64,000 nucleotides of DNA from Flavivirga sp. 57AJ16 (GCF_028736925.1 NZ_JAQZAT010000010.1:62001-126000); one strand, 5' to 3'; positions 26,364-35,564 are shown, numbered from the stretch's first letter. Program-made: numbers and translations. Notes: generated by a model from the letters alone, not told the origin.

Positions 26364-28502
26364 TTAGTCCGCCACTTTAAAAATAATTGGCAAGGAATAT
26401 AGGGCATCTACTTTTTCTCCTTTATGTTCACCTGGAGTCATTTTAGGTAATGTTTTTATTACCCTAATGGCTTCTTCTTCCAATACTAGGTGAGGCGCTC
26501 TTGATTGTTCAATTTCTATATGCCCCTCTTTAGTGATTTTAAAAACAATATTGATACGTTGTTGTCCTTTTAAACCTAGGCTTTTAGCCAAATTTGTATT
26601 AAAATTTTGATTGACATGCTTTTGAATTTCATAAGACACACACGTTCTTTGTTCGTCTTGGGATACACTTTTACAAACTCCAAATGTTGGAACTTTATCT
26701 AAAGTTCCAAAAGGCACAGCCGATCCATTCAAAGTATCATCGGCATAACCAACAACAGCTACTTCATCCAGCATTTGTATATCATCTTCAACCTCAAAAA
26801 TAATGGGTAATGAATAAGGAACAGTTACTTTATTCCCTTTTTGTTTTCCTGGAATCATTTTGGGTAAGGCACTAATGACCCGAATAGCTTCTTCTTCCAA
26901 TTTAGGGTGGCTGGCCCTAGATCGAACACCTGTAATATGGCCCTCTGTATCAATCTTAAAAATAACATTAATACGCTGTCTACCAGTTAAGCCTAAATCA
27001 GTAGCCAATTTTGTATTAAAGTTTTTTGCTACAAATTCTTGAATGTTCCCAGACGTACAATTTCTTTTTTCAAACCTAGAAGACAAACTATCGCATCCCG
27101 GGAAAATGGGAACTTGGTCAATTACCCCAAAAGGAACTTCAATATTTTCTAACGGCTCATCTTTGGCAGAGACCTCTTTATGTGCAGCCACTAGCGTTTC
27201 ATCGACAACCGATCGATCTTGGACTTGAAAAATTATAGGTAACGAATAGGGCACAACAACTGTTTTTCCTTTCTGTTTGCCAGGTATCATTCTAGGTAGG
27301 GTTTTTATTACCCTAATGGCTTCTTCTTCTAACTTAGGATGTGGAGCTCGAGACCGAACTTCCCCTATATTTCCATCGGTATCAATTTTAAAGATGACAT
27401 TAATACGTTGCCTACCTATTAACCCTAATTGGGTGGCTAGCTCTGTATTAAAGTTTCTATTCACATGTTTTGCAATACTTTTGGATATGCAATCCTTTTG
27501 TTCTTCTCTAGACAGATCTTCACACCCGGGAAATACAGGAACTTGTTCTACTACCGCAAAAGGAACTTCTATATCAACTTCTTGTAAAGCAGTCCCATCT
27601 GAAACCTCAGTTTTGTTTTTATCTGATTTTTGTGCTTGTGTAGACGTATAAACCATCATAGCAAATATCGTTGGAATTAATAATACGTACTTTAAAAGAT
27701 TGATTTGTTTTGATTGTGATTTTTGTAACATAACGATTCGTTTTTTGATTAATGATTGTTTAAAAAATGGATTGATGAATGATATATTTTTTGTTTGAAA
27801 AACCTGCGATAACAAGTTTTCGTAATAGTCTGTTTTACTTTGATTTTTTGAAGCTTTCTTATCTGCGATAAACTCATGAAGCTGCATCATTCTATTTTGG
27901 TACATGTATACCAAAGGGCTAAACCAAAATAGAATCCGTAGGACTTCAAAAAACAATAAATCCAATGTGTGCTTTTGTTTAACATGCACCATTTCATGTT
28001 TTAAAATAGATGCTTTATCTTTTTCATTTATTTGTTCTCCTAAAAAGATATAGTGGAAACAAGAAAAAGCCGCATAACTATTTAGCAGCCTAACAATAAA
28101 CAGATGTCCCCTTTTCGTTTTTGGATTTTTAGAAACTATCAGGATTAATTTAGTGATCTTAAATAGCAATAAAAGAGCCGCTAATAACATCCCTATATAT
28201 AAAACCAATTCCCAAGACCACACAGGTTTTGTAGTTATTAAGACCGGATCTAATTGCAAAGTATTGGCGTCTGTTTGCGAAACATTACCAATAATAGCCT
28301 CAGGTAAACTTATTATATAACCGGGAGGAATGATCTCTTTAAAATGGTTTATCTCAATAAAGGGAATTACTAAAGACAATATAGATGTAACAAGAAGATA
28401 GGCTCGGTTCCAATTAAAGAACGTTTCTTTCTTTAAAAACAAATCATAAATAATTAGAAAGAATAACTGAAATGCGACTGTATTAATAATATAATGTACC
28501 AT
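26364..28502 (-). CDS. BlaR1-like M56 metallopeptidase with three TonB-C-like repeats
   Basis: The 712-residue protein has membrane helices near residues 5-22, 34-50, 96-116 and 269-288. The M56 zinc motif HEMVH is at 169-173, with a downstream LHEFIADKKA. After the last helix come three tandem domains of about 120 residues (about 305-425, 447-570, 590-712). Each has P-x-FPGC-type cysteine pairs, NFNTxLAxxLGLxGxQRIN, an H/APHPKLEEEAIRVIKTLP stretch and a closing YSLPIIF. That domain resembles the TonB C-terminal fold. A BlaI-family repressor gene precedes it by 2 bp, so this is a sensor-protease/repressor pair with an unusual sensing part. Confidence 0.85.
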   Translation of the reverse strand: MVHYIINTVAFQLFFLIIYDLFLKKETFFNWNRAYLLVTSILSLVIPFIEINHFKEIIPPGYIISLPEAIIGNVSQTDANTLQLDPVLITTKPVWSWELVLYIGMLLAALLLLFKITKLILIVSKNPKTKRGHLFIVRLLNSYAAFSCFHYIFLGEQINEKDKASILKHEMVHVKQKHTLDLLFFEVLRILFWFSPLVYMYQNRMMQLHEFIADKKASKNQSKTDYYENLLSQVFQTKNISFINPFFKQSLIKKRIVMLQKSQSKQINLLKYVLLIPTIFAMMVYTSTQAQKSDKNKTEVSDGTALQEVDIEVPFAVVEQVPVFPGCEDLSREEQKDCISKSIAKHVNRNFNTELATQLGLIGRQRINVIFKIDTDGNIGEVRSRAPHPKLEEEAIRVIKTLPRMIPGKQKGKTVVVPYSLPIIFQVQDRSVVDETLVAAHKEVSAKDEPLENIEVPFGVIDQVPIFPGCDSLSSRFEKRNCTSGNIQEFVAKNFNTKLATDLGLTGRQRINVIFKIDTEGHITGVRSRASHPKLEEEAIRVISALPKMIPGKQKGNKVTVPYSLPIIFEVEDDIQMLDEVAVVGYADDTLNGSAVPFGTLDKVPTFGVCKSVSQDEQRTCVSYEIQKHVNQNFNTNLAKSLGLKGQQRINIVFKITKEGHIEIEQSRAPHLVLEEEAIRVIKTLPKMTPGEHKGEKVDALYSLPIIFKVAD

Positions 28503-28504
28503 GG

Positions 28505-28867
28505 CTACCTATCTTTTTTATTAACCTCTTTCAAAATAGATTCTAAATCTTCAATATTCATATCATTTTTCTTCATAAAAAAGGATACCATACTTTTAAA
28601 AGATCCTTGAAAATAATTATCAACCAATTTATTTATAGACTGATTGCTATAGTCTTGTTTTGCCACTAATGGAAAATAGAGGTGTCCTTTTCCTTTTTTT
28701 TCGTAATCGACAAACTCTTTATTCTCCAAAATCCTAACTATGGTAGATACCGTATTATAAGCGGGCTTAGGCTCAGGAAATTGCTCAATTATAGCCTTAA
28801 CATTGGCTTTTTTTAATTTCCAAAGAATTTGCATGATGTCCTCTTCTGCTTTTGTTAGTTGTTTCAT
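28505..28867 (-). CDS. BlaI/MecI-family repressor
   Basis: The 120-residue winged-helix protein has LTKAEEDIMQILWKLKKANV, YNTVSTIVRILENKEFVDYE and the C-terminal dimerisation helix. In known systems the partner M56 protease causes cleavage of the repressor. The M56 gene follows after 2 bp. The upstream divergent region holds two stacked palindromes that may be its operators. Confidence 0.92.
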   Translation of the reverse strand: MKQLTKAEEDIMQILWKLKKANVKAIIEQFPEPKPAYNTVSTIVRILENKEFVDYEKKGKGHLYFPLVAKQDYSNQSINKLVDNYFQGSFKSMVSFFMKKNDMNIEDLESILKEVNKKDR

Positions 28868-28939
28868 GAATATTGAATTTATTTAAGTGTTTTTGGTGCT
28901 TTTTATTTAACTTAATAAGATGCTAAATCGAGTTCAGCA

Positions 28940-29007
28940 TAGCAAAATGAAATATTTCGTTTTGCTAATATAACTAAAAAATTAGTTTAAACTAATTTTT
29001 TAGTTAT
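28940..29007. promoter_or_regulatory. two stacked palindromes between blaI-like and DUF456 genes
   Basis: The first (28940-28967) has arms TAGCAAAA/TTTTGCTA around GAAATATTTC, with one mismatch. The second (28970-29007) is a perfect 38-bp palindrome with half ATAACTAAAAAATTAGTTT. Neither resembles the classic TACA/TGTA BlaI dyad. They could be operators for the BlaI-like protein or overlapping transcription signals. Confidence 0.5.
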
Positions 29008-29065
29008 AAAATGTAACATTTATCTGTTTCATACGTCTTACACCCGTAAAACTTAAATAGTATAA

Positions 29066-29548
29066 ATGGACATAGTCTTAATTATTATTGCTGCTTTATT
29101 TATGGTTCTAGGCATTATAGGCAGTTTTTTACCCGTATTGCCCGGTCCACTAACAAGTTGGGTTGGACTTTTAATACTTTACTTTACAGACGCCATCACA
29201 ATGAGCAAGTCGTTTATAATAACAACATTCATAATAGCAGCACTCATTTGGGTGCTAGATTATATTATTCCTGCCATGGGCACTAAACGATTTGGAGGCA
29301 CTAGATATGGTATGATAGGAACAACCATAGGTCTTATAGTAGGTCTTTTAAGCCCTGTCCCCGGCGGTATTATTATCGGTCCTTTTGTTGGCGCATTAAT
29401 AGGAGAACTTTTAAACAAAAGCGATACCAAATCGGCCGCAAAAGCTGCTTTTGGGTCTTTTATGGGCTTTATAGCATCTACATTTATAAAATTTATTGCG
29501 TCCATTATTTACTTAGGCTTTTTTATTGGGTTTCTTTTAGATGGTTAA
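29066..29548 (+). CDS. DUF456 membrane protein
   Basis: The 160-residue protein has hydrophobic segments, including DIVLIIIAALFMVLGIIGSF at the start, and the glycine-rich DUF456 stretch with LLSPVPGGIIIGPFVGALIG and SKSFIITTFI. Function unknown. It is divergent from the BlaI/M56 operon and shares its regulatory region. Confidence 0.88.
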   Translation: MDIVLIIIAALFMVLGIIGSFLPVLPGPLTSWVGLLILYFTDAITMSKSFIITTFIIAALIWVLDYIIPAMGTKRFGGTRYGMIGTTIGLIVGLLSPVPGGIIIGPFVGALIGELLNKSDTKSAAKAAFGSFMGFIASTFIKFIASIIYLGFFIGFLLDG

Positions 29549-30020
29549 ATACTATACCGAAGTGATATGCTTATTTAACCTGAGTTTCTATTTAGATCAT
29601 AAATGATTATAACTCTAATAAAGACAAATGTGCCCTGTGCCGAACTTGTAAAATTAGAATTCTTCTCCTCTTAAATTTAACTACTGTGTGTACACAAATA
29701 ATGCACAATAAAAAGGATTGGTCTCGAATGGCACAAATTTTCACTAATTATTCTGTCTATCGGCAGATTTCAAGTCTATATGGTCTAGGAATTCTTATTC
29801 ATGCTGTGTCCAATCTATTCCTTAATGTATTGGATTCGTGTGAGTTTGTGCCGTTCGTGTCTTTTAAAAATGTGTACTCACGGTAGTTTTCAAAAGGGAG
29901 GATAATTTCGACAAGGCCCAAATTTAGGAGGACTGAACCAGGATAGGTCAATGGGAGGCCTTTTTTCAGATCGACCAAAACTTTTACCTAAACACAACTT
30001 TTGTGCACGATCCCGATTTA

Positions 30021-30181
30021 TACCAATTATGAATTAAAATACGCTATTCAAACTCATTCATTAATTCGTTTTTTCTCTTTACTCATCATTTCCATAGCTT
30101 AGGCTATGCAAATAACTCGTAGCTGGCTAAAACAAATAAGCAATATCGTTTTCTGTAGCTCTTTTTAATTCATAATTGGTA
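30021..30181. mobile_element. 161-bp MITE-like element, second copy
   Basis: Perfect 19-bp inverted ends (TACCAATTATGAATTAAAA and its complement) are flanked on both sides by TTA (30018-30020, 30182-30184). The ends and target duplication equal those of the element that breaks the integrase at 3272-3503. The interior carries TTAGGCTATGC. Confidence 0.75.
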
Positions 30182-30212
30182 TTAGCTATATATCAGAAGA
30201 TATGATCTTGAG

Positions 30213-30232
30213 ATTCCTGCCTACGCAGGAAT
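30213..30232. repeat. REP-like hairpin ATTCCTGC...GCAGGAAT
   Basis: ATTCCTGCCTACGCAGGAAT is a compact hairpin of the type also found at 18.6 kb. Confidence 0.55.
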
Positions 30233-30245
30233 ATAAAAAGAAGAA

Positions 30246-30274
30246 ACCCTATGGGTCTCTCACCTCCATAGGGT
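30246..30274. terminator. hairpin ACCCTATGG/CCATAGGGT
   Basis: Nine-base perfect arms around an 11-base loop, without a strong T-run. Position is downstream of the response regulator gene (minus) and of the DUF456 gene (plus). Confidence 0.4.
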
Positions 30275-30375
30275 CTGTAAATTGCTATTATCAACAAAAA
30301 AATTGAGGGATTAATTAATTTTTTGAAGTGTTGATAGTGTAAAGATAATTATTAGTCTTGTATTTTAGCTGTGGA

Positions 30376-30400
30376 AAACCCGTAACATCTTTACGGGTTT
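30376..30400. terminator. hairpin after the response regulator gene
   Basis: AAACCCGTAA (30376-30385) and TTACGGGTTT (30391-30400) form a 10-bp stem with a 5-base loop, about 90 bp after the stop of the minus-strand regulator gene. Confidence 0.55.
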
Positions 30401-30488
30401 ATTGTACTATTGAGATATATCAGTGGTTTTCAGAACAAAAAAAGTAGGATTTTTTAGAAAAAAAACTAAACTAACATAAATTCCGATA

Positions 30489-31163
30489 CTAAACAAAGCC
30501 TTTTTTTCTTGCCTCATTTAATAAAGTCTCATCCTGTCCGTCACTAACTTCAAAAATATCCCTAAGATGTTTTTTTCTTTTTTCAACCGCACTTAAAGAA
30601 ATATCTAAGTGAGATGCCAAGTTTTTAGTTTTTACACCTTGAGATAATAAATGCAGTATTTTTCTGTTTTTAATATCAACAACAATATCGCTTGTAATGG
30701 TTTTTCTAATATGACTATTTACTGTACCACTGTAAAATGGCGGATTATTGAGGACCGCTTGAAATGCACTGGCAAGTTCGCTGGATGTTAAATCACTTTT
30801 AATTAAAAACCCTTCAGGATCTATCGTTTTGATAATATTATGAATTCTAAAAGATTCATTAAACATCGTTAATATAATAATTTTTGTATTTGGTAAAATT
30901 CGACGTGCATATTCTGCCAGGTCTTCACCAGAACTCATCACACCATCTTTTGAAGGTGGTAAACTAATGTCTACAAACAATACATTATACGGCAGCCCTT
31001 TTTGAATTGATTTATCCATATAGGCAATAGCCTCATCACAATTATTGGCGATATCGATTTCGAGTTCTTGGTTTTCTTTTTTAGTAAAAAGCAATGTATT
31101 TTGATACCCTTCTATAATTATAGGGTGATCATCAATCATTAGTATTTTTATTTTTTCAATCAT
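30489..31163 (-). CDS. NarL/LuxR-type response regulator
   Basis: The 224-residue protein has a receiver domain: IKILMIDDHPIIIEGYQN with the acidic pair, the phosphoacceptor Asp in NVLFVDISLPP and Lys in GFLIKSDL. A C-terminal helix-turn-helix follows with ILHLLSQGVKTKNLASHLDI and SAVEKRKKHLRDIF. Its histidine kinase ends 14 bp upstream on the same strand, so the two form a cognate pair. Confidence 0.92.
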   Translation of the reverse strand: MIEKIKILMIDDHPIIIEGYQNTLLFTKKENQELEIDIANNCDEAIAYMDKSIQKGLPYNVLFVDISLPPSKDGVMSSGEDLAEYARRILPNTKIIILTMFNESFRIHNIIKTIDPEGFLIKSDLTSSELASAFQAVLNNPPFYSGTVNSHIRKTITSDIVVDIKNRKILHLLSQGVKTKNLASHLDISLSAVEKRKKHLRDIFEVSDGQDETLLNEARKKGFV

Positions 31164-31177
31164 ATAATAAATTTTGT

Positions 31178-33013
31178 TTAGGTAATTGGGGCTTCGATAG
31201 TTACTGTAGTTCCTGCATCTTTTTCTGAGATTATATTTATACTTCCATTTATTTCATTTATTCTAGAGTTCATGTTCTTTAAACCTATACCGGACTTTAC
31301 TCTATTAACATCAAATCCAGAACCATTATCACTCATTTTTAAGCAAATTACATTATTTTTTAATTTAATACTAATATTTACCTGTGTTGCGCTGGCATGT
31401 TTATATATATTATGGAGGGATTCTTGAATAATCCGGTATATATGAATTTTAGTTTTATTAGAAACTTCATCCCAATGAATCGTATCATCATGTTCTAATT
31501 TGTAATCAAGTTCATAGGCTACTGTTTGTGTTTCTAAAAAGGTCTTTATAATATCTATAAATCCAGAACCTGAAACAAAATTGGTATTTAACTCATGCGA
31601 TACTTTCCTTATATCCTGCTCAATTGTTTTTAGTTCGTCTATATATTGACCTCTGGTTTTTATAGCTTCTGCACTATTACTCATGTTTAGACTGTCTAGA
31701 CTTAAACGTGTACCAAATAGGCGTCCTAAAACCCCGTCATGCAACTCTTCAGAAATACGTCTTTTCTCTAATGTTCTTGCTTCCTCAATACTTTCGTTTT
31801 GAGACAGCATTAAGTTGTAAATCTCTTCATTTGTTTCTTGTTGTTTCTGTATAAACTTTAATTCTTTATTTCTATTTCTTTGAGTTATGACCAGATATAA
31901 TAGAAAAGATGAAATGACGATGACTACAGAGATTATTAAAAGCCACATCCGTTCCCTTGCCATTTTTATATTTTCTTGCTCTATCTGGTTTGTTTCAAAA
32001 CGAATTCTGGCAAACTTATTTCTTATAGCACGTTCATTCTTTTGCAAGCTATCATTAAGCCTAATATATTCTTTTGAATACTTTGCGGCAACATCACCGT
32101 CTTCTATCTCAGAAAGTAATAAAAGAGATTTTAACAAATCATCATTGTAATATTTTTGAGAAATATCTTTAGCTTTATAAGCATAATATTTGGCTGAGTC
32201 CTTGTTATTTCTATCATCATAATATTCTGCTAAATGCTGGTTAATAATAATTGAATTATACCCTCCTGGATTAACACTATCTGTAATCTTTAAGGCCTTA
32301 AAATACAAATGTGGAAGCTTCTCGTAATTTTTAGACAAATACAAGGTATGAGCATAATTATCTAAAACTAAAGCATAAAAATCGGTCCGCTCATGGATTA
32401 AATTTTTGTTCTCTAAAATTTGATTATAATACCTTGAAGCTAATTCATATTCTCCTTTATTTTTATAAGCTAACGCTAAATTGTTCTTAGAATTATCAAT
32501 CCTAGCCTTATTATCCCCTTTCAAACTTTTTTTGATATCCAACGCTTTTACATGATATAAAATAGACTCATCATATTGTTCCAGCTGGTCAAACACTAAT
32601 CCAAGATTATTAAACAAAAATGATTTATACCGTCTACTGTTATTTGTTTCTCTTAGTCCGTCTAACAAAGACAGGGCCTCAATAGAAGTAAGTTCACTTC
32701 CTGTAAAATCTTTTTCGTCTTTTTGAATTACTGCTATACCATATAAAGCAAGTGCTCTTTTATAATCGTTGTTTAGGCTTTTAAAAATTTTTTCAGCTTT
32801 GTAATAATGATAATAAGCACTATCACCTCCCGAAAAACTGTATCTATATAATTCTCCTATTTTATAATGTGCATTAGCTACTAATGAAGAATCTTTAATT
32901 TTAGAGTTTAGAAAATTACTCTGTATAGAGTCAATTATATACTGGCTATCCTGCTGAGCAAAAGCAGAATTTATATAAAAGAAAACGACCACACTATATA
33001 AAATAAATTTCAA
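31178..33013 (-). CDS. TPR-containing sensor histidine kinase (HisKA_3 type)
   Basis: The 611-residue protein starts with a signal peptide (VVVFFYINSAFAQQ). Periplasmic TPR repeats follow (for example SLLDGLRETNNSRRYK, YDESILYHVKALDIKK, GEYELASRYYNQIL), then a coiled region, a membrane helix (MWLLIISVVIVISSFLLYLV, about residues 350-369), a coiled linker and the phosphoacceptor box RRISEELHDGVLG. The ATPase domain has IYRIIQESLHNIYKHA, NGSGFD and SGIGLKNMNSRI. It phosphorylates the downstream regulator. The signal is unknown. Confidence 0.92.
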   Translation of the reverse strand: MKFILYSVVVFFYINSAFAQQDSQYIIDSIQSNFLNSKIKDSSLVANAHYKIGELYRYSFSGGDSAYYHYYKAEKIFKSLNNDYKRALALYGIAVIQKDEKDFTGSELTSIEALSLLDGLRETNNSRRYKSFLFNNLGLVFDQLEQYDESILYHVKALDIKKSLKGDNKARIDNSKNNLALAYKNKGEYELASRYYNQILENKNLIHERTDFYALVLDNYAHTLYLSKNYEKLPHLYFKALKITDSVNPGGYNSIIINQHLAEYYDDRNNKDSAKYYAYKAKDISQKYYNDDLLKSLLLLSEIEDGDVAAKYSKEYIRLNDSLQKNERAIRNKFARIRFETNQIEQENIKMARERMWLLIISVVIVISSFLLYLVITQRNRNKELKFIQKQQETNEEIYNLMLSQNESIEEARTLEKRRISEELHDGVLGRLFGTRLSLDSLNMSNSAEAIKTRGQYIDELKTIEQDIRKVSHELNTNFVSGSGFIDIIKTFLETQTVAYELDYKLEHDDTIHWDEVSNKTKIHIYRIIQESLHNIYKHASATQVNISIKLKNNVICLKMSDNGSGFDVNRVKSGIGLKNMNSRINEINGSINIISEKDAGTTVTIEAPIT

Positions 33014-33057
33014 AAAATCAGAAAGTATTAGCTATTTCCTCAAATGTATTTATAATT

Positions 33058-33111
33058 ATTTAAATAATAAAAGACTCTTCACAAAAGTAAAGAGCCTTTT
33101 ATTATTTAAAT
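33058..33111. terminator. long hairpin between the small lipoprotein and kinase genes
   Basis: ATTTAAATAATAAAAG pairs with CTTTTATTATTTAAAT, continuing into ACTCTT/AAGAG. It lies 12 bp past the lipoprotein stop on the minus strand, so the lipoprotein gene is probably transcribed separately or attenuated ahead of the kinase. Confidence 0.7.
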
Positions 33112-33122
33112 AGATGCTAATA

Positions 33123-33275
33123 TTAGTCATTAACTCCACCTCCAGTAGGTGGTATTGGTATCTCAGTGTCATCACCAGCTCTTAATACATCATCCTCGTT
33201 TAAGTCTTGTTTTGTACAAGATACTAATGTTGCAAAAAATAGTGTTGCTAATAAAGTAATTTTTAGGGCTTTCAT
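33123..33275 (-). CDS. 50-residue lipoprotein
   Basis: This gene is too short for routine ORF lists. From ATG 33275 it encodes MKALKITLLATLFFATLVSC, a complete signal peptide with lipobox LVSC. A short acidic, proline-glycine-rich mature part follows (TKQDLNEDDVLRAGDD, then PIPPTGGG) and ends at TAA 33123. It lies directly upstream of the TPR kinase/regulator pair and is separated from it by a hairpin. Similar small lipoproteins occur before such kinases in flavobacteria (general impression, not checked). Function unknown. Confidence 0.7.
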   Translation of the reverse strand: MKALKITLLATLFFATLVSCTKQDLNEDDVLRAGDDTEIPIPPTGGGVND

Positions 33276-33615
33276 AATTTTCAATTTTAAGGTTATTATT
33301 AATTATTTTCTCTTTAATATTTATAATAAAAATTGTTGATTAAGACATACAAACATCTTAAACGAGGGAAAAAAATGGATAATTAACTTAAAATCGAATG
33401 CACAATAGCTTAACGATTCTATAAAATATTTTTTGAGGGAATACTAAATGAATTAATTTGTCTTTAAAGAACTTAGGGATATTTTGGGGCGCTCTTTTAA
33501 GACACAACAAAATTGGTCAAACTACATTTGCCGACGAAATATACTCGATGAAATGCACTATTTTAACGATGAAATGATAATTAACCAATAAAATCTGTTG
33601 ACAACTTGTTGAAAA
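33276..33615. other. gap between small lipoprotein and LacI-type genes
   Basis: A 340-bp AT-rich stretch. It must contain the promoter of the 50-residue lipoprotein. I see no repeat or further gene. Confidence 0.4.
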
Positions 33616-34623
33616 CTATTTTAGGGTAGATTGGCTTTTAACCAAACTTGTCTTTACAATTTTAGTTTTTACATCTTCATTTAAATGCATGTTTGCCAAC
33701 CTATTAATTAATAATTGTGCTGCATGAGCCCCAATAATTTTAGCATGTTGCCTAATGGTTGTTAATCTGGGAAGGGTATGATTGGAATCTGATTTGCTCG
33801 CAAAACCAATAACGGAAATATCTTTCGGCACTTTTAAGCCTAAATTGACAGCTGTATTAATAGCGATAATACCCGAAGAGCTATCTGCAGCAATTACGGC
33901 ATCGACCGTTTTGTTCTTTTTTAGGAAAGATTTTATTTTTTTTTGGTGGTCGTCCTGCTTTTCAATTTTTAAAACCAGAGGTTCTTGATTATTACTTTCT
34001 AATATCGCCTTGTTGTAACCTCTTTCTCTTAATTTACCAACGCTTAAGTCATTAATACTACTAATAAAAGCAATATTCTTACGCCGTTCGAGAAACAAGC
34101 CTTTGGTTGCATTATAAGTAGCATCAAAATCATCTACAATCACTTTATCACACAATACATCATGGGCCACTCTATCAAACATAACAATAGGCAAACCTTG
34201 GCTAATGGTTTTCTTAAAATGATCTATTTCGTTCTTAATTTGAGTTTCTTCTGCAACCGATAGTATAAATCCATCTACACTCCCATTTGCTAACAACTGC
34301 AAGCTTTTTTTTTCTTGCTCTAATGATTCGTTAGAGATGCAGGTAATTATATTATAACCTAATTCATTTGCCTCCCTTTCTATACCAAAGAGCACCTTGG
34401 CCAAAAAGTGATTAAGGATGTTAGGAATTATAACACCTATGGTTTTAGTCTTATTCTGCTTTAAACTTAGGGCTACTTTATTAGGTCTGTAGTTATACAA
34501 CTCTGCAAGTTCTTTAACTCGCCTCACTGTGTCTTCTCCAATTTCTTCACTATTATTCAATGCTTTCGAAACCGTAGAAATAGAAACATTTAACTCTCTT
34601 GCTAATTGTTTTAAAGTAACCAT
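33616..34623 (-). CDS. LacI/GalR-family transcriptional regulator
   Basis: The 335-residue protein has the N-terminal helix-turn-helix and hinge: LKQLARELNVSISTVSKALN, then ELAELYNYRPNKVALSLKQN. The periplasmic-binding-like effector domain follows (TIGVIIPNILNHFLAKVLFG, DGFILS, PIVMFDRV, ISVIGFASKSD, TTIRQHAKIIG). The effector is probably a sugar, but the target genes are not obvious because no transport or glycoside genes flank it. Confidence 0.93.
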   Translation of the reverse strand: MVTLKQLARELNVSISTVSKALNNSEEIGEDTVRRVKELAELYNYRPNKVALSLKQNKTKTIGVIIPNILNHFLAKVLFGIEREANELGYNIITCISNESLEQEKKSLQLLANGSVDGFILSVAEETQIKNEIDHFKKTISQGLPIVMFDRVAHDVLCDKVIVDDFDATYNATKGLFLERRKNIAFISSINDLSVGKLRERGYNKAILESNNQEPLVLKIEKQDDHQKKIKSFLKKNKTVDAVIAADSSSGIIAINTAVNLGLKVPKDISVIGFASKSDSNHTLPRLTTIRQHAKIIGAHAAQLLINRLANMHLNEDVKTKIVKTSLVKSQSTLK

Positions 34624-34950
34624 ACTTTTTTACTTAAAAATTATAAATATTGCAATTTACAAAATTACTCATTGCAAATAGTCTAATACTAATTTGAATG
34701 TAAAATACAGTATAATATATTCCTTAATTTATTTAAAATGATATAAGAGATCGGAAAGGTCTTAGTAGCGGTACCATTGAGCTTAAAAGCAAATGGCACT
34801 TTTAAAGTGAATGGCGTTTCAAAAAAGAAACACAAAAAGCAGCAAGCGTAACTAATATTTGACGAGCCAGATAAGCGTCAAATATGAGCTGAAAATTTTA
34901 TTTAAATTGATGGATTGTAAAAAACTAAAAAATTTTGTAAGCTAATACAA
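34624..34950. other. gap between the LacI-type and DUF5679 genes
   Basis: A 327-bp stretch. It holds the LacI-type gene's promoter side and one hairpin near 34857 (ATATTTGACG against CGTCAAATAT). No gene is seen. Confidence 0.4.
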
Positions 34951-35094
34951 TTAAGACTTTCCTAATATTCTAAACATACCTGTTCCACAAGTTGGGCAAC
35001 TTCCCTTCATTGCTTTTCTACCATTTTTCATAGTCACTTCATTAGCCCCTTTAATTTCTTTTTTGTCTTTACACTTTACACAATAACCTTCCAT
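34951..35094 (-). CDS. DUF5679 zinc-ribbon protein
   Basis: The 47-residue protein starts at ATG 35094 with MEGYCVKCKDKKEIKGANEV and continues TMKNGRKAMKGSCPTCGTGM, then FRILGKS and a stop. Two CxxC pairs (YCVKC, CPTC) and the KNGRxAxKGxCPxCGTxMFRI phrase are the DUF5679 signature. It is a stand-alone small zinc-ribbon protein of unknown function, also too short for routine ORF lists. Confidence 0.9.
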   Translation of the reverse strand: MEGYCVKCKDKKEIKGANEVTMKNGRKAMKGSCPTCGTGMFRILGKS

Positions 35095-35564
35095 AATTTA
35101 AGATTTTATTTTAATTAGACTTTATAATATTATAAATGTAGGTTTTATTCTTGGTGTTAGCAAATAAAAAGGTCTGGTAAACAATACTCTTTTTAAACAA
35201 AAAAAAGATTTATTTTTCTGTTTTACAATCGTTTATCATCAAACACATTTTATCCCAGTTCTAATTTAACATGGCTCAAATAAAAGGCATTAAAACTGAG
35301 ATTGCTGGATACTTGAAATACCAAAACTTGCTCTGCTCAGGCAAGTTCGGTACAGGCATGGGAATAAACCTTGCTTAAAAGCAACTATTTGTTCAGCTCG
35401 CTATTTTTTATTTTTAAAGTAGGGTTTCATAAATCTTCGATTTCAAATTAGCCATACATCATTTTGAAATTCAATTGATATTAGTAAAGTTTTAACATAA
35501 CATTCTTAAAGCTTTTTAGCTAAAAACGGTAATTTCGTTGGTCAAATACAACCAAAATAAACCT
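35095..35564. other. gap before the S9 peptidase gene
   Basis: A 470-bp AT-rich gap. It contains a hairpin AACTTGC/GCAAGTT near 35326-35348. Near 35430 a phrase (CATAAATCTTCGATTTC) matches part of the insertion at 3272-3503, suggesting a worn fragment of the same repeat. No gene is seen. Confidence 0.4.

Larger units (their letters stand above)
29549..30488. other. 940-bp repeat-rich gap
   Basis: No gene is supported. It holds an imperfect stem-loop (AATGGCACAAATTTTCAC near 29729 against GTGTGAGTTTGTGCCGTT near 29839), a MITE-like copy (30021-30181), a REP-like hairpin (30213-30232) and two terminator-like hairpins (30246-30274, 30376-30400). It appears to be a sink for dispersed repeats. 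Confidence 0.6.

Noticed and set aside
29686-29886. 66-residue plus-strand frame
   Set aside because: Covers an imperfect stem-loop repeat and has no protein-like features.
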